Part shown: in pieces, positions 1 through 7,475 of the stretch
Layout: each line of letters starts with the position of its first letter
Numbering within the stretch: position 1 is the stretch's first letter
Assembly: GCF_025506355.1 (NCBI RefSeq)
Contig: NZ_JANZYP010000039.1
Span: 1-39,265, forward strand
DNA length: 39,265 nt
Direction of reading: 5' to 3'
Origin: Sphaerisporangium corydalis
GTDB lineage: Bacteria > Actinomycetota > Actinomycetes > Streptosporangiales > Streptosporangiaceae
The notes under the pieces: generated by a model
Seen by the model: the letters and a program-made list of their open reading frames with translations, nothing else
Databases searched by the model: none
What the model was told of the DNA's origin: nothing
Made by a program: the position numbers and the translations under genes

Positions 1-55
1 CGGGCCGGGTGCCGGCCAGGGGTCAGGGGACGGGTGGGCCGGTGCTCGTGGGAGT

Positions 56-1189
56 TCACGGCACAGGTGGGCCGGTCCTCGCAGAGGGCAGGGGGATGCG
101 CGGGCCGGTGCTCGTGAAGGCCACGCCGAAGGGCTTGGCCCCCAGGCCGAGCGGGATCCTGGCGAGGACCGTGTTCGAGGCGGTGCCGATGACCGACGCG
201 GTGTGGTCGCCGAAACCGGTCACGTACGCGAGGGCGCCGTCCGGGGTGACCGCCACCGCGACGGGAACCGCTCCCTTGGCGAGCTTGACGGTGGCGGTGA
301 CGATGTTCGACCTGGTGTCGATCACCGACACGGTGCCGTCGCTGTAGCCGGTCACGTAGGCGCGGTTTCCCTTGGGGGAGAACGCCACGCCGAAGGGGTC
401 GGTCCCGGGCGCGAACTTGATGATCCCGGTGACGGCGTTCGTCCTGGTGTCGAGCACCGCGACGGAGTTCGTGCCGTTGCTGGCCACGTAGGCGCGGTTC
501 CCGCGGGGAGCGATGGCCACGGTCTCCGGACTGGCCTTGTCGCCGAGCTTGATCGTGGCCCTGACGGTGTTCGTCGTGGTGTCGATCACCGAGACCGCGT
601 CGGTCCCGAAGTCGCTCACGTAGGCGCGGCGGCCGTCCGGCGTGACCGCCACGCTGACGGGACGGGAGCCGGGCGGGAGCGCGATGGTGGCGGCGACGGT
701 GTTCGTCGTGGTGTCGAGCACCAGGATCGTGTCATGGCCGAAACCGGTCACGTAGGCGCGGTTTCCCTTGGGGGAGATCGCCACGCCGAAGGGGTCGGTC
801 CCCGGGGTGAACTTGATGACCGCGGTGACGGCGTTCGTGGTGGTGTCGATCACCGAGACGCTGTCCGGGCCGTTGTTGGCCACGTAGGCGCGCGTCCCCT
901 GGGGGGTGATCGCCAGACCGACCGGGTCGGCTCCGGCGCCGAGTTTGATGGTGGTGGCGATGGTGCTGGTGCTCGTGTCGATCACCGAGACGGTGTCAGG
1001 GCCGTCGTTGACGACGTAGGCGAACTGCCGGATCGGACCGTCCGCCACGGCCGGGCAGGCGGCCATGGGCGCCCCCGCCCCGATCACGGCCGCCACGACC
1101 ACGAGCGATCGGGCCCAGGACCGCCGTCGAAGCCGGCCGGACGGCCGGATAAGGCGGGACTCCACGTGATTTCCTGTCCTGTACGGCAT
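56..1189 (-). CDS. Exported seven-bladed YVTN beta-propeller protein
   Basis: The predicted protein has 377 residues. After a basic N-terminus and a hydrophobic segment (about residues 20-45, ending in an AVADG-like cleavage region) it consists of seven repeats of about 43 residues. Each repeat has the pattern AYV-N/S/T-x-VSVIDT-xTNxVxATI-L-G-P-xxVAxxPxG, the YVTN/NHL-like beta-propeller signature, so it should fold as one seven-bladed propeller outside the membrane. Such proteins usually bind ligands or partners; no catalytic motif is visible. The MAAC just before the likely cleavage site could be a weak lipobox, so lipid anchoring is possible. I chose the ATG at 1189 because GGAGG lies five bases upstream; longer in-frame extensions have no such site. 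It is transcribed away from the biotin operon and ends near the window edge. Confidence 0.9.
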   Translation of the reverse strand: MPYRTGNHVESRLIRPSGRLRRRSWARSLVVVAAVIGAGAPMAACPAVADGPIRQFAYVVNDGPDTVSVIDTSTSTIATTIKLGAGADPVGLAITPQGTRAYVANNGPDSVSVIDTTTNAVTAVIKFTPGTDPFGVAISPKGNRAYVTGFGHDTILVLDTTTNTVAATIALPPGSRPVSVAVTPDGRRAYVSDFGTDAVSVIDTTTNTVRATIKLGDKASPETVAIAPRGNRAYVASNGTNSVAVLDTRTNAVTGIIKFAPGTDPFGVAFSPKGNRAYVTGYSDGTVSVIDTRSNIVTATVKLAKGAVPVAVAVTPDGALAYVTGFGDHTASVIGTASNTVLARIPLGLGAKPFGVAFTSTGPRIPLPSARTGPPVP

Positions 1190-1506
1190 GGGACCTCCAC
1201 ATCTACGATGAGCAGGTCTTCGTTCTATGCCTGGACGACTCCGTGCCCTGGCAGGCGGGACGCCGGCTTGTGGTCTTGTTGCCGATGGTTGGGACTGTGC
1301 CGGTTGGGACCGTGCCCGCGGCGAACGGCTCGCGGTCGACGGGAGCGATCCGCACCACCGGAGCCCCCTCCGGCGGGACCCCTCATCCTCGCCCCACCGG
1401 CGGACCCCGCCTCCCGGAGCCGTGACCGGTTGGGTCAGATAACAGGTGAGAATGTTGTGGGGTCCAAATATGCCTGATAGGTGTGTTCTGGTGTGTGATT
1501 GGGCCC
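1190..1506. promoter_or_regulatory. Divergent intergenic region between propeller gene and bioY
   Basis: This gene-free stretch must hold the promoters of the propeller gene (left) and the bioY operon (right). A 15-bp direct repeat, GGTTGGGACtGTGCC, occurs twice back to back at 1287-1316 with one mismatch and could be a regulator site. The last 70 bases before bioY are richer in A/T than the surroundings. I did not see a BirA-type or BioQ-type palindrome and no convincing -35/-10 pair. Confidence 0.4.
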
Positions 1507-2130
1507 ATGACACATCAGGAGGGGCCGTTGTCACCGCCCGGACGCAGGTTCCCCACGGGGGACGTGGCTCGCGTCAGCGTGTTCGCCGCGCTCATCGCCG
1601 TGCTCGGGCTGCCGGGCGCGCTGAACGTCTTCGGCAACGCGGTGCCGATCACACTGCAGACGTTCGGCGTCATGCTGGCCGGGGCGATCCTCGGCACCTG
1701 GCGGGCCGCGCTCGCCGTCGCCGTCCTGCTGGTCCTGGTCGCGGCGGGTCTCCCGCTGCTGGCGGGCGGCCGGGGCGGCCTCGGGGTCTTCGCCGGGCCC
1801 TCGGTCGGGTTCCTGATCGGATGGCTGCCCGGGGCGGCCGTGATCGGCTGGATCGTCGAACGCGGCGGCCGGAACCCGGGAATCGTCCGGCTGCTGATCG
1901 CCTGCGTCGCCGGCGGCGTCGGGGTGATCTACCTGTTCGGCATCCCCCTGCAGGCCGCGGTCACCGGGCTCACGCTGGGCAAGGCCGCGGTGCTCAGCGC
2001 CGTCTTCCTGCCCGGCGACGTGGCCAAGGCCGTGCTCGCCTCCCTCGTGGCGCGGGGCACGCAGCGGGCCTACCCCGACGCGGTCCCCTCCGTGCACCGC
2101 GAGCGGATCCGCGCCGCCGGGGGGCGTTGA
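1507..2130 (+). CDS. bioY: BioY, biotin substrate-binding S component of an ECF transporter
   Basis: The protein of 207 residues is the membrane-embedded S component that captures biotin for an energy-coupling-factor transporter. It shows the BioY pattern: a short cytoplasmic start, the helix VARVSVFAALIAVLG, the segment NAVPITLQTFGVMLAGAILG (typical of BioY), a GGRGGLGVFAGPSVGFLIGW loop-helix and two or three more hydrophobic helices ending in FLPGDVAKAVLASLVA. The ATG at 1507 is preferred over an in-frame ATG eight codons upstream because family homology begins here, though no strong ribosome-binding site is seen for either. It heads a tight operon that also carries the ATPase and transmembrane partners bioM and bioN (4620-5887), so this transporter has its own energising module. 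Biotin as substrate follows from the family. Confidence 0.93.
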   Translation: MTHQEGPLSPPGRRFPTGDVARVSVFAALIAVLGLPGALNVFGNAVPITLQTFGVMLAGAILGTWRAALAVAVLLVLVAAGLPLLAGGRGGLGVFAGPSVGFLIGWLPGAAVIGWIVERGGRNPGIVRLLIACVAGGVGVIYLFGIPLQAAVTGLTLGKAAVLSAVFLPGDVAKAVLASLVARGTQRAYPDAVPSVHRERIRAAGGR

Positions 2131-2137
2131 CCCGCGC

Positions 2138-3493
2138 ATGCCGGTAGCCGAGCAGGTCATGCGACACGCCTCCGACCGCCTCGCCGTGAGCGGGCCGCGA
2201 GGAGAGCTGAGCTACGCCGAGCTCGCGCGCGACGTCCAGGGCGCGGCGCGGCACCTGCTCGGCCAGGGGGTCGGCCGGGGCGCGCTGGTCGCGGTCGGCC
2301 TGGCCGACCCGGTGGCCCAGATCACCGCGGTGCTGGCCGCCGACCTGGTCGGCGCCACGCCGCTGCTGTGCGACCCCGCCTGGGACGAGGGGCGGCGCTC
2401 GCGGGTCATGGCCGCGATCCCGGTGGACGCCCGCGTCGACGCCCCGCTGCCCACCCCGCACGGCCCGCCGGTGCGGGGCCAGGCCGCGCCGGGTGACCGG
2501 GCGTGGGCCTGCTTCGGCTCCGGCAGCACCGGCAGGCCCCGCGCCGTGGTGCGCACCCGCGCGTCGTGGACGGACTCGTTCCCGCACCTCGGCGACCTGG
2601 CCGGCATCGGGGCCGGAGACGTCGTCCTGGTCCCGGGCCCGCTCGTCTCCTCCCTGTACGGCTTCGCGGCCGTGCACGCCCTGGCGACCGGGGCGGCGGT
2701 CGTCGTCCCGGGACGACGGCCCTCCGCCAGGGACCTCGCCGCCCACCTGCGCCGGTGCACCGTGATCCACCTGGTGCCCCACATGCTGCCCGCCGTGCTG
2801 GAGGTCCTGCGGGAGACCGGCGGCCCGCTGCGGACCGCCGTGGTCGGCGGGGCGGCCACGATGGCCGGTTCGCGGGACCTGGCCGCCGAGTCCGGCGTCG
2901 GTGTGGTGTCCTACTACGGTGCCACCGAGCTGTCATTCGTCGCCGTCGACACCGACGGCACGGGCCTGCGTCCCTTCCCCCGCACCGAGATCGAGGTCAG
3001 GGGGCAGGGCCTGGGCGAGGTGTGGGTGCGCTCGCCGTGGCTCGCCGAGGGGTACCTCGCCGGCGCCCCCGGCCCGCTCCGCGCCGACGGGGACGGCTGG
3101 ATGACCGTGGGCGACGTGGCGGAGCCGTACCGGCCCGGTGAGGTCCTGCGGTTGCGCGGCCGGGGCGACGGCGCGATCCAGACCGGCGGGGCCACCGTCC
3201 TGCCCGAGGACGTCGAGGAGGTCCTCAGGAAGGTGCCCGGGGTGGGCGACCTGGTGGTGGTCGGCTCGCCGCACCCGCTCCTGGGCTCCGTGGTCACCGC
3301 GGTCATCGAGGGGGAGGGCGCGTCGCGGGCGTCGCTCGAGGCGATGGCGCGCGGCGGGCTGGACGCGGCGCAGCGCCCGCGCCGCTGGTACGCCGTGCCG
3401 GCCCTGCCCCGCACCCCCACCGGCAAGCCGGCGCGCGGCCTGGTCGCCGCCCGCCTGGCCGACGGCGACCCCGACATGCGCCGGCTGGCCTGA
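2138..3493 (+). CDS. Class I adenylate-forming acyl-CoA ligase, YhfT-like
   Basis: The 451-residue protein belongs to the ANL superfamily (acyl-AMP/acyl-CoA ligases). Visible core motifs in order are a P-loop variant GSGSTGRPRAVV near residue 125, YYGATE near 260, VGDVAEP, the RLRGRGDGAIQTGG hinge and the C-terminal PRTPTGKPARG with the catalytic lysine. It is about 50-80 residues shorter than typical long-chain acyl-CoA synthetases. It starts seven bases after bioY and ends two bases before the thiolase gene. In Bacillus subtilis a ligase (YhfT) and a thiolase (YhfS) share an operon with a BioY protein (YhfU) that is under BirA control; the same trio is present here. A role in making or processing a pimelate-type acyl-CoA precursor of biotin is inference. 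Confidence 0.85.
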   Translation: MPVAEQVMRHASDRLAVSGPRGELSYAELARDVQGAARHLLGQGVGRGALVAVGLADPVAQITAVLAADLVGATPLLCDPAWDEGRRSRVMAAIPVDARVDAPLPTPHGPPVRGQAAPGDRAWACFGSGSTGRPRAVVRTRASWTDSFPHLGDLAGIGAGDVVLVPGPLVSSLYGFAAVHALATGAAVVVPGRRPSARDLAAHLRRCTVIHLVPHMLPAVLEVLRETGGPLRTAVVGGAATMAGSRDLAAESGVGVVSYYGATELSFVAVDTDGTGLRPFPRTEIEVRGQGLGEVWVRSPWLAEGYLAGAPGPLRADGDGWMTVGDVAEPYRPGEVLRLRGRGDGAIQTGGATVLPEDVEEVLRKVPGVGDLVVVGSPHPLLGSVVTAVIEGEGASRASLEAMARGGLDAAQRPRRWYAVPALPRTPTGKPARGLVAARLADGDPDMRRLA

Positions 3494-3494
3494 C

Positions 3495-4619
3495 ATGCGC
3501 GACGAACCGGTCATCGTGGCCGCACGCCGTACCCCGATCGGGACCGCCGGGCACGCGTTCAAGAAGGTGACGGCCGACCAGCTCGCCGGGCCCGTCATCG
3601 AGGCCGTCGCCGGGGAGGTCGCCCACCTCGGCCTGCCGGTCGACGACGTGATGCTTGGCAACTGCATGGGACCGGGAGGCAACCTGGCGCGCGTCTCGGC
3701 GCTTGCGGCGGGCCTCGGGCACCGCGTCCCCGGCGTCACGGTGGACCGGCAGTGCGGGAGCGGCCTGGCCGCGATCCTGCTCGCCGGGCAGGCCGTCCGC
3801 GGTGGTGACCTGGAGCTGGTCGTCGCAGGGGGGACCGAGAGCGCTTCGACCGCGCCGCGGCGCATCCACCGCGACGCGGCGGCGCCGTACGATCGGGCGC
3901 CGTTCGTCCCCTCGGGGCACCCCGACCCGGACATGGGCCCCGCGGCCGAGGCGCTCGCCCGTGCGTGCGGCGTGACCCGCGAACGCCAGGACGCCTACGC
4001 GTTCCGCAGCCACGAGAGGGCGCTGGCCGCCCGCTTCGAGGCCGAGATCGTCCCGATCGACGGCCGGACCGCCGACCAGCGCCCGCGCGCCATGCGGATG
4101 GCGTCGCTGGCCCGGCTGCCCGCCGTGTTCGTGCCCGGCGGCACCATCACCGCCGGCAACTGCTCGCCGGTCAGCGACGGAGCGGCGGCCGTGGTCGTGG
4201 TGCCGGACCGGCTGCGCGCCGGGCTGCCGGGACTGCGGCTGCTGGCCGGCGCCGTGGTCGGCTGCGACCCCGAACTGCCCGGATGGGGGCCCGTGCCCGC
4301 CGTACGGCGGGTGCTGCGGCGTACGGGCGTCGACCTCGCGGACGTGGCGGCGGTGGAGATCGTCGAGGCGTTCGCGGCCCAGGTGCTGGCGGTGACCGAC
4401 GCGCTCGGGCTCGACCCGCTCGGCGCCGACGCGGACCGCGTCTGCCCCGGCGGCGGCGCGCTCGCGCTCGGCCACCCGTGGGGCGCGACCGGCGCGGTGG
4501 CGGTCACCCGGCTGTTCAGCAGGCTCGTACGCGCGGGCGCGCCGAGGGGGACGTTGGGGCTGGCGATGGCCGCGGTCGGCGGCGGCCTCGGAGTCGCCGC
4601 CCTGTTCGAGGTGGTCTGA
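3495..4619 (+). CDS. Thiolase-family protein, YhfS-like, with altered catalytic residues
   Basis: The 374-residue protein has the thiolase fold: the N-terminal motif VIVAARRTPIGTAG, the nucleophile Cys87 in DRQCGSGLAA, GGTESAS, and the C-terminal GHPWGATG with His327. Two residues normally needed for Claisen chemistry are changed. The NEAF motif is VEAF (Val290 in place of Asn), and the LCIGGG motif near the C-terminus reads MAAVGGG, so the second catalytic cysteine is Ala360. The nucleophilic cysteine and the histidine remain, so acyl transfer may persist while acetyl-CoA deprotonation or oxyanion stabilisation is altered. It lies between the acyl-CoA ligase and bioM in one operon, the same partner set as Bacillus yhfS. 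The precise reaction is unknown to me. Confidence 0.87.
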   Translation: MRDEPVIVAARRTPIGTAGHAFKKVTADQLAGPVIEAVAGEVAHLGLPVDDVMLGNCMGPGGNLARVSALAAGLGHRVPGVTVDRQCGSGLAAILLAGQAVRGGDLELVVAGGTESASTAPRRIHRDAAAPYDRAPFVPSGHPDPDMGPAAEALARACGVTRERQDAYAFRSHERALAARFEAEIVPIDGRTADQRPRAMRMASLARLPAVFVPGGTITAGNCSPVSDGAAAVVVVPDRLRAGLPGLRLLAGAVVGCDPELPGWGPVPAVRRVLRRTGVDLADVAAVEIVEAFAAQVLAVTDALGLDPLGADADRVCPGGGALALGHPWGATGAVAVTRLFSRLVRAGAPRGTLGLAMAAVGGGLGVAALFEVV

Positions 4620-5294
4620 TTGATCGAGTTCACCGATGTCCGGGTCCGGCTCGGGCAGCGTGACGTGCTGTTCGACATCACCCTCTCGCTGCCGGAACGC
4701 CGCGTGGGCGTGATCGGCGCCAACGGGTCGGGCAAGAGCACGCTCGCCCGCCTGATCAACGGCCTGGCGCTGCCGTCGTCCGGGGCGGTCACCGTCCTCG
4801 GGCTCGACACCCGCCGCCAGGGCGCGAAGATCAGGCGCAGGGTCGGGTTCCTGTTCACCGACCCGGACGCGCAGATCGTGATGCCGACGGTGGCCGAGGA
4901 CATGGCCTTCTCCCTACGCCGCAAGGGGCTGCCCGCCGGGGAGATCTCGCGCCGCGTCGGGGAGGTCCTGGTCAGGTACGGCCTGGACGAGTACGCCGAC
5001 CATCCCGCGCACCACCTGTCAGGGGGCCAGAAGCAGCTGCTCGCGCTCTGCTCGATCATGGTGCTTGAGCCCGACATCCTGGTGATGGACGAGCCGACGA
5101 CGCTGCTGGACCTGCGCCACTCCCGGCAGGTCGCCGAGGTGCTGCGCACCCTGCCGCAGCAGGTCGTGGTCGTCACCCACGACCTGGCGCTGCTGGCCGA
5201 CTTCGACCGCGTGCTCGTGCTGGACCAGGGCCGCGTCGTCGCGGACGCGGAACCGGAGGCCGCGATCGGCCACTACCGGAAGATCATGGAGTGA
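4620..5294 (+). CDS. bioM: BioM, ATPase of the biotin ECF transporter
   Basis: This 224-residue ABC ATPase powers biotin uptake with BioN and BioY at the inner face of the membrane. It has Walker A GANGSGKST (about residues 34-42), a Q-loop region in FLFTDPDAQIVMPTVAEDM, the signature LSGGQKQ, Walker B ILVMDEPT and the switch histidine in VVVTHD. The FTDPDAQ segment is characteristic of ECF and cobalt/nickel-type ATPases (CbiO/EcfA). The start is a TTG directly abutting the thiolase stop codon (TGA then TTG), implying translational coupling; no ATG is available upstream without overlap. Because only one ATPase gene is present, the module would use a homodimer, as in known BioMNY systems. Confidence 0.93.
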   Translation: MIEFTDVRVRLGQRDVLFDITLSLPERRVGVIGANGSGKSTLARLINGLALPSSGAVTVLGLDTRRQGAKIRRRVGFLFTDPDAQIVMPTVAEDMAFSLRRKGLPAGEISRRVGEVLVRYGLDEYADHPAHHLSGGQKQLLALCSIMVLEPDILVMDEPTTLLDLRHSRQVAEVLRTLPQQVVVVTHDLALLADFDRVLVLDQGRVVADAEPEAAIGHYRKIME

Positions 5295-5887
5295 CCGGGT
5301 ACTACGTTCCCGGCGACTCGCTCCTGCACCGCCTGCCCGCCGGGGCCAAGCTCCTCGGGCTGGCCGTCCTGTGCACGCTGCTGCTGCTCTTCCCGTCGCC
5401 GCTGGCGCCGGTCGTCGCCGTGGTCCTGGTGGCGTCGCTGTACGTCGTCTCCGGCGTGGGCTTCACGGCGGCCTGGGCCCAGATCCGGCCCATCCGGTGG
5501 TTCGCCGTGGCCCTGTTCGCCATGCAGTGGGCGTTCGTCGACCTGCTCGGCGCGGCGACGTCGACGGCCCGCGTGGTGATCGCCGTCGCGCTGGCGGGAC
5601 TGGTCACGCTCACGACGCGCACCACGGCGATGATGGCCTTCCTGGAACGCTGCCTGGCGCCGGCCAGGTTCGTCGGGCTGGACCCGTTCCGGCTGTCGCT
5701 GCTGCTGTCGCTGACCGTGCGCAGCGTGCCGGTCGTCGCCGGGCTGGCCACCCGCGTCCGCGAGGCCCAGCGGGCCAGGGGGGTGGAGTGGAGCGTGCGG
5801 GCCTTCGCCGTGCCGCTGGTGGTGAGCGCGCTCCGGCACGCCGACGCCCTGGGCGAGGCCCTCAGCGCCCGCGGCCTGGACGACTGA
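5291..5887 (+). CDS. bioN: BioN, transmembrane T component of the biotin ECF transporter
   Basis: The 198-residue protein belongs to the EcfT/CbiQ family. It starts with the short family motif YYVPGDSLLHRLPAGAKLLGLAVL, then has four to five hydrophobic helices. The two coupling helices that dock on the ATPase are visible as the Ala-Arg signatures in TRVREAQRARGVEW and the C-terminal LGEALSARGLDD (family A-R-G motifs). The GTG start overlaps the bioM stop by four bases (GTGA), which indicates coupled translation. It closes the five-gene operon; the following gene is convergent. Confidence 0.93.
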   Translation: MTGYYVPGDSLLHRLPAGAKLLGLAVLCTLLLLFPSPLAPVVAVVLVASLYVVSGVGFTAAWAQIRPIRWFAVALFAMQWAFVDLLGAATSTARVVIAVALAGLVTLTTRTTAMMAFLERCLAPARFVGLDPFRLSLLLSLTVRSVPVVAGLATRVREAQRARGVEWSVRAFAVPLVVSALRHADALGEALSARGLDD

Positions 5888-5892
5888 CCGGC

Positions 5893-5920
5893 GGCGGCCG
5901 GCGGCCGGCGGCCGGCGGCG
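5893..5920. repeat. 7-bp tandem repeat GGCGGCC, about four copies
   Basis: GGCGGCC is repeated in perfect tandem (fourth copy with one change) just after the bioN stop, in the 77-bp gap between convergent genes. Because GGCC and GCCGGC are self-complementary it can fold on itself and may help terminate transcription from either side. Confidence 0.7.
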
Positions 5921-5964
5921 CCCTGATCCGGACCGGGGCCGCCCTTCACGCGCCCTCGCACGGG

Positions 5965-6702
5965 TCAGACCAGGTCGCCGGTCTCCATGTAGATCTCCCG
6001 CTCGATCCGCAACGGGACGCGGAAACCGTGCGCGCCGGTGTGCGAGACGGTCTGGAAGAAGAAACCGGTCTCGGTCCCGCCCGCCGTCAGCCGGGCCCCC
6101 GGGACGTCCGGGCGGCCGAACGCCACGGGCGCGGCCAGGTCGAAGTCCCCGGCCGGGAGGTCACCCCCGCCCTCCGGGACCATGCGGACCCGGACCACCT
6201 GGTCGAAGTCGGGGCGCGCGGTGATCTGGTGCGCGAGGAAGAGGTCCCCGGCCCCGCCGAAGCACAGGTAGGTCAGCCTGCCCGTGTCGTCGTGCCGCGC
6301 CCGCGGGTCGAGCGGGCGGTAGTGCGCGACGCGGCGGACCCTCGCGGTGACGTCCTCGGCGATCGGGGTCCCCCCGCGCTCGAAGTGCCCGTGGAAGATC
6401 GTCCCCACCAGGGACGTCCGGACCGGCCCGCCGCCGGCCGGGTCGAGCTCGACCAGCGGGAACGGCAGCGGCGCGAAGGTGTACAGGTCCTCGCCGGTGG
6501 CCCTGGCGTCGGCGCGCACGGCCGCGCGCACGTCGTCGCCGAACCCGACCTCCACGAGCACCTGGAACCGGTGCGCCACCATGGCGAACATCGGCAGATG
6601 CGAGAAGTAGAACCTGTCGTCCCCCACCACCAGCAGCATCCCGTGGACGGCGAACGTCTCGCCATGACCGTGGCCACCGTGATGTTCGTGCGTGGTGCTC
6701 AT
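5965..6702 (-). CDS. Conserved protein of unknown function with His-rich N-terminus
   Basis: I recognise no named domain. The 245-residue product begins with a histidine-rich tail (HEHHGGHGHGE), a possible metal-binding segment, followed by HGMLLVVGDDRFYFSHLPMF and HRFQVLVEVGFGDD, then many beta-strand-like stretches and no signal peptide or transmembrane helix. An LSYLCFGGAGDLFLAHQ-type segment lies near the middle. Two ATGs are adjacent; the one at 6702 is preferred because the GGAGG site is six bases upstream of it but only three from 6705. It is the gene directly downstream of the kinase/regulator operon and behind an 18-bp perfect palindrome at 6761-6778, so it may be a target of that system. 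Function unknown. Confidence 0.75.
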   Translation of the reverse strand: MSTTHEHHGGHGHGETFAVHGMLLVVGDDRFYFSHLPMFAMVAHRFQVLVEVGFGDDVRAAVRADARATGEDLYTFAPLPFPLVELDPAGGGPVRTSLVGTIFHGHFERGGTPIAEDVTARVRRVAHYRPLDPRARHDDTGRLTYLCFGGAGDLFLAHQITARPDFDQVVRVRMVPEGGGDLPAGDFDLAAPVAFGRPDVPGARLTAGGTETGFFFQTVSHTGAHGFRVPLRIEREIYMETGDLV

Positions 6703-6760
6703 CATCCGCCTCCAGAGCTCGTCGTCACCATCAGTAACGCCCTGGACGCGCGGAGCCGCA

Positions 6761-6778
6761 TGAGTAGGGCCCTACTCA
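6761..6778. promoter_or_regulatory. 18-bp perfect palindrome, candidate LuxR-type operator
   Basis: TGAGTAGGGCCCTACTCA is a perfect 18-bp palindrome without a loop. It lies 59 bases upstream of the start of the 6702 gene and 92 bases after the end of the LuxR regulator gene. The lack of a loop argues for protein binding rather than for a terminator. A NarL/LuxR dimer site is my inference. Confidence 0.5.
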
Positions 6779-6869
6779 AACCCGCCCCTCCGCCTTTCGC
6801 CGGTCGGCGGCGCGGGGGCGGGCCGGTAGGAGCCGGTGCCCGTCGCCGGTGAACCGGGGAGCAGGGCGG

Positions 6870-7475
6870 TCAGAGCCAGCCCGCGTCGCGGGAGATGCGG
6901 ATGGCGTCGATGCGGTTGCGCCCGCCCACCTTGTCGATCGCGTTGGACAGGTAGTTGCGCACGGTGGCCTGCGACAACGACAGGTGGCCGGCGATCTCGA
7001 CGGTGCTGATGCCCGTACTGGCGGCGCGCAGCACGTCGGTCTCCCTGGGGGTGAGCGGGCTGCTGCCGGTCTCCAGCGCCGCGGCGACGAGCTCGGGGTC
7101 GATCACCCGCTCGCCGCGGGCGATACGGCGGATCCCGTCGGTGAGGGTCTGGGCCGGGGCGTCCTTGACGATGAACCCCTTCACGTGGACCTTCAGCGCG
7201 CGCAGCAGGTTGCCGGGCTGGCTGAGCCCGGTGAGCACGAGGGTACGGCAGCCGGGTAGGCGCTCGGAGAGCTGCCCGGCGGCCGACAGCCCGTCCAGGC
7301 CGGGCATGTCGATGTCGAGCACCGCGACGTCGGGACGCGTCCGCAGCGCGGCGGCCAGCACCTCGTCGCCGCGCTCGATCTCGGCGACGACCTCCAGGTC
7401 GTCCTCCAGCGACAGCAGCGCGACCAGGGCGGACCTGATCATGTGCATGTCCTCGGCGATGAGTACGCGGATCAC
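6870..7475 (-). CDS. NarL/LuxR-family response regulator
   Basis: The 201-residue protein has a receiver domain (about 1-120; acidic pocket in AED, phospho-acceptor Asp54 in AVLDIDMP, conserved Thr in LVLTGL, Lys in IVKDA) and a C-terminal LuxR helix-turn-helix (LTPRETDVLRAASTGISTVEIAGHLSLSQATVRNYLSNAIDKVG). It should be phosphorylated by the kinase encoded just upstream and bind DNA as a dimer. The start is the GTG at 7475, which overlaps the kinase stop codon by four bases (GTGA), so the two are translated together. Longer readings upstream run through the kinase gene and are not real. Confidence 0.93.
   Translation of the reverse strand: MIRVLIAEDMHMIRSALVALLSLEDDLEVVAEIERGDEVLAAALRTRPDVAVLDIDMPGLDGLSAAGQLSERLPGCRTLVLTGLSQPGNLLRALKVHVKGFIVKDAPAQTLTDGIRRIARGERVIDPELVAAALETGSSPLTPRETDVLRAASTGISTVEIAGHLSLSQATVRNYLSNAIDKVGGRNRIDAIRISRDAGWL

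Noticed and set aside
203..1477. Long plus-strand ORF opposite the propeller gene
   Set aside because: It is the mirror of the YVTN repeats on the other strand; its composition is Arg/Gly/Asp-rich without any domain.
1190..1506. BirA or BioQ operator before bioY
   Set aside because: No matching palindrome was found; only a short direct repeat of unclear meaning.
5371..6852. 493-codon plus-strand ORF spanning bioN and the opposite His-rich gene
   Set aside because: It is a shadow of two well-supported genes, is Arg/Ala-rich and has no domain.
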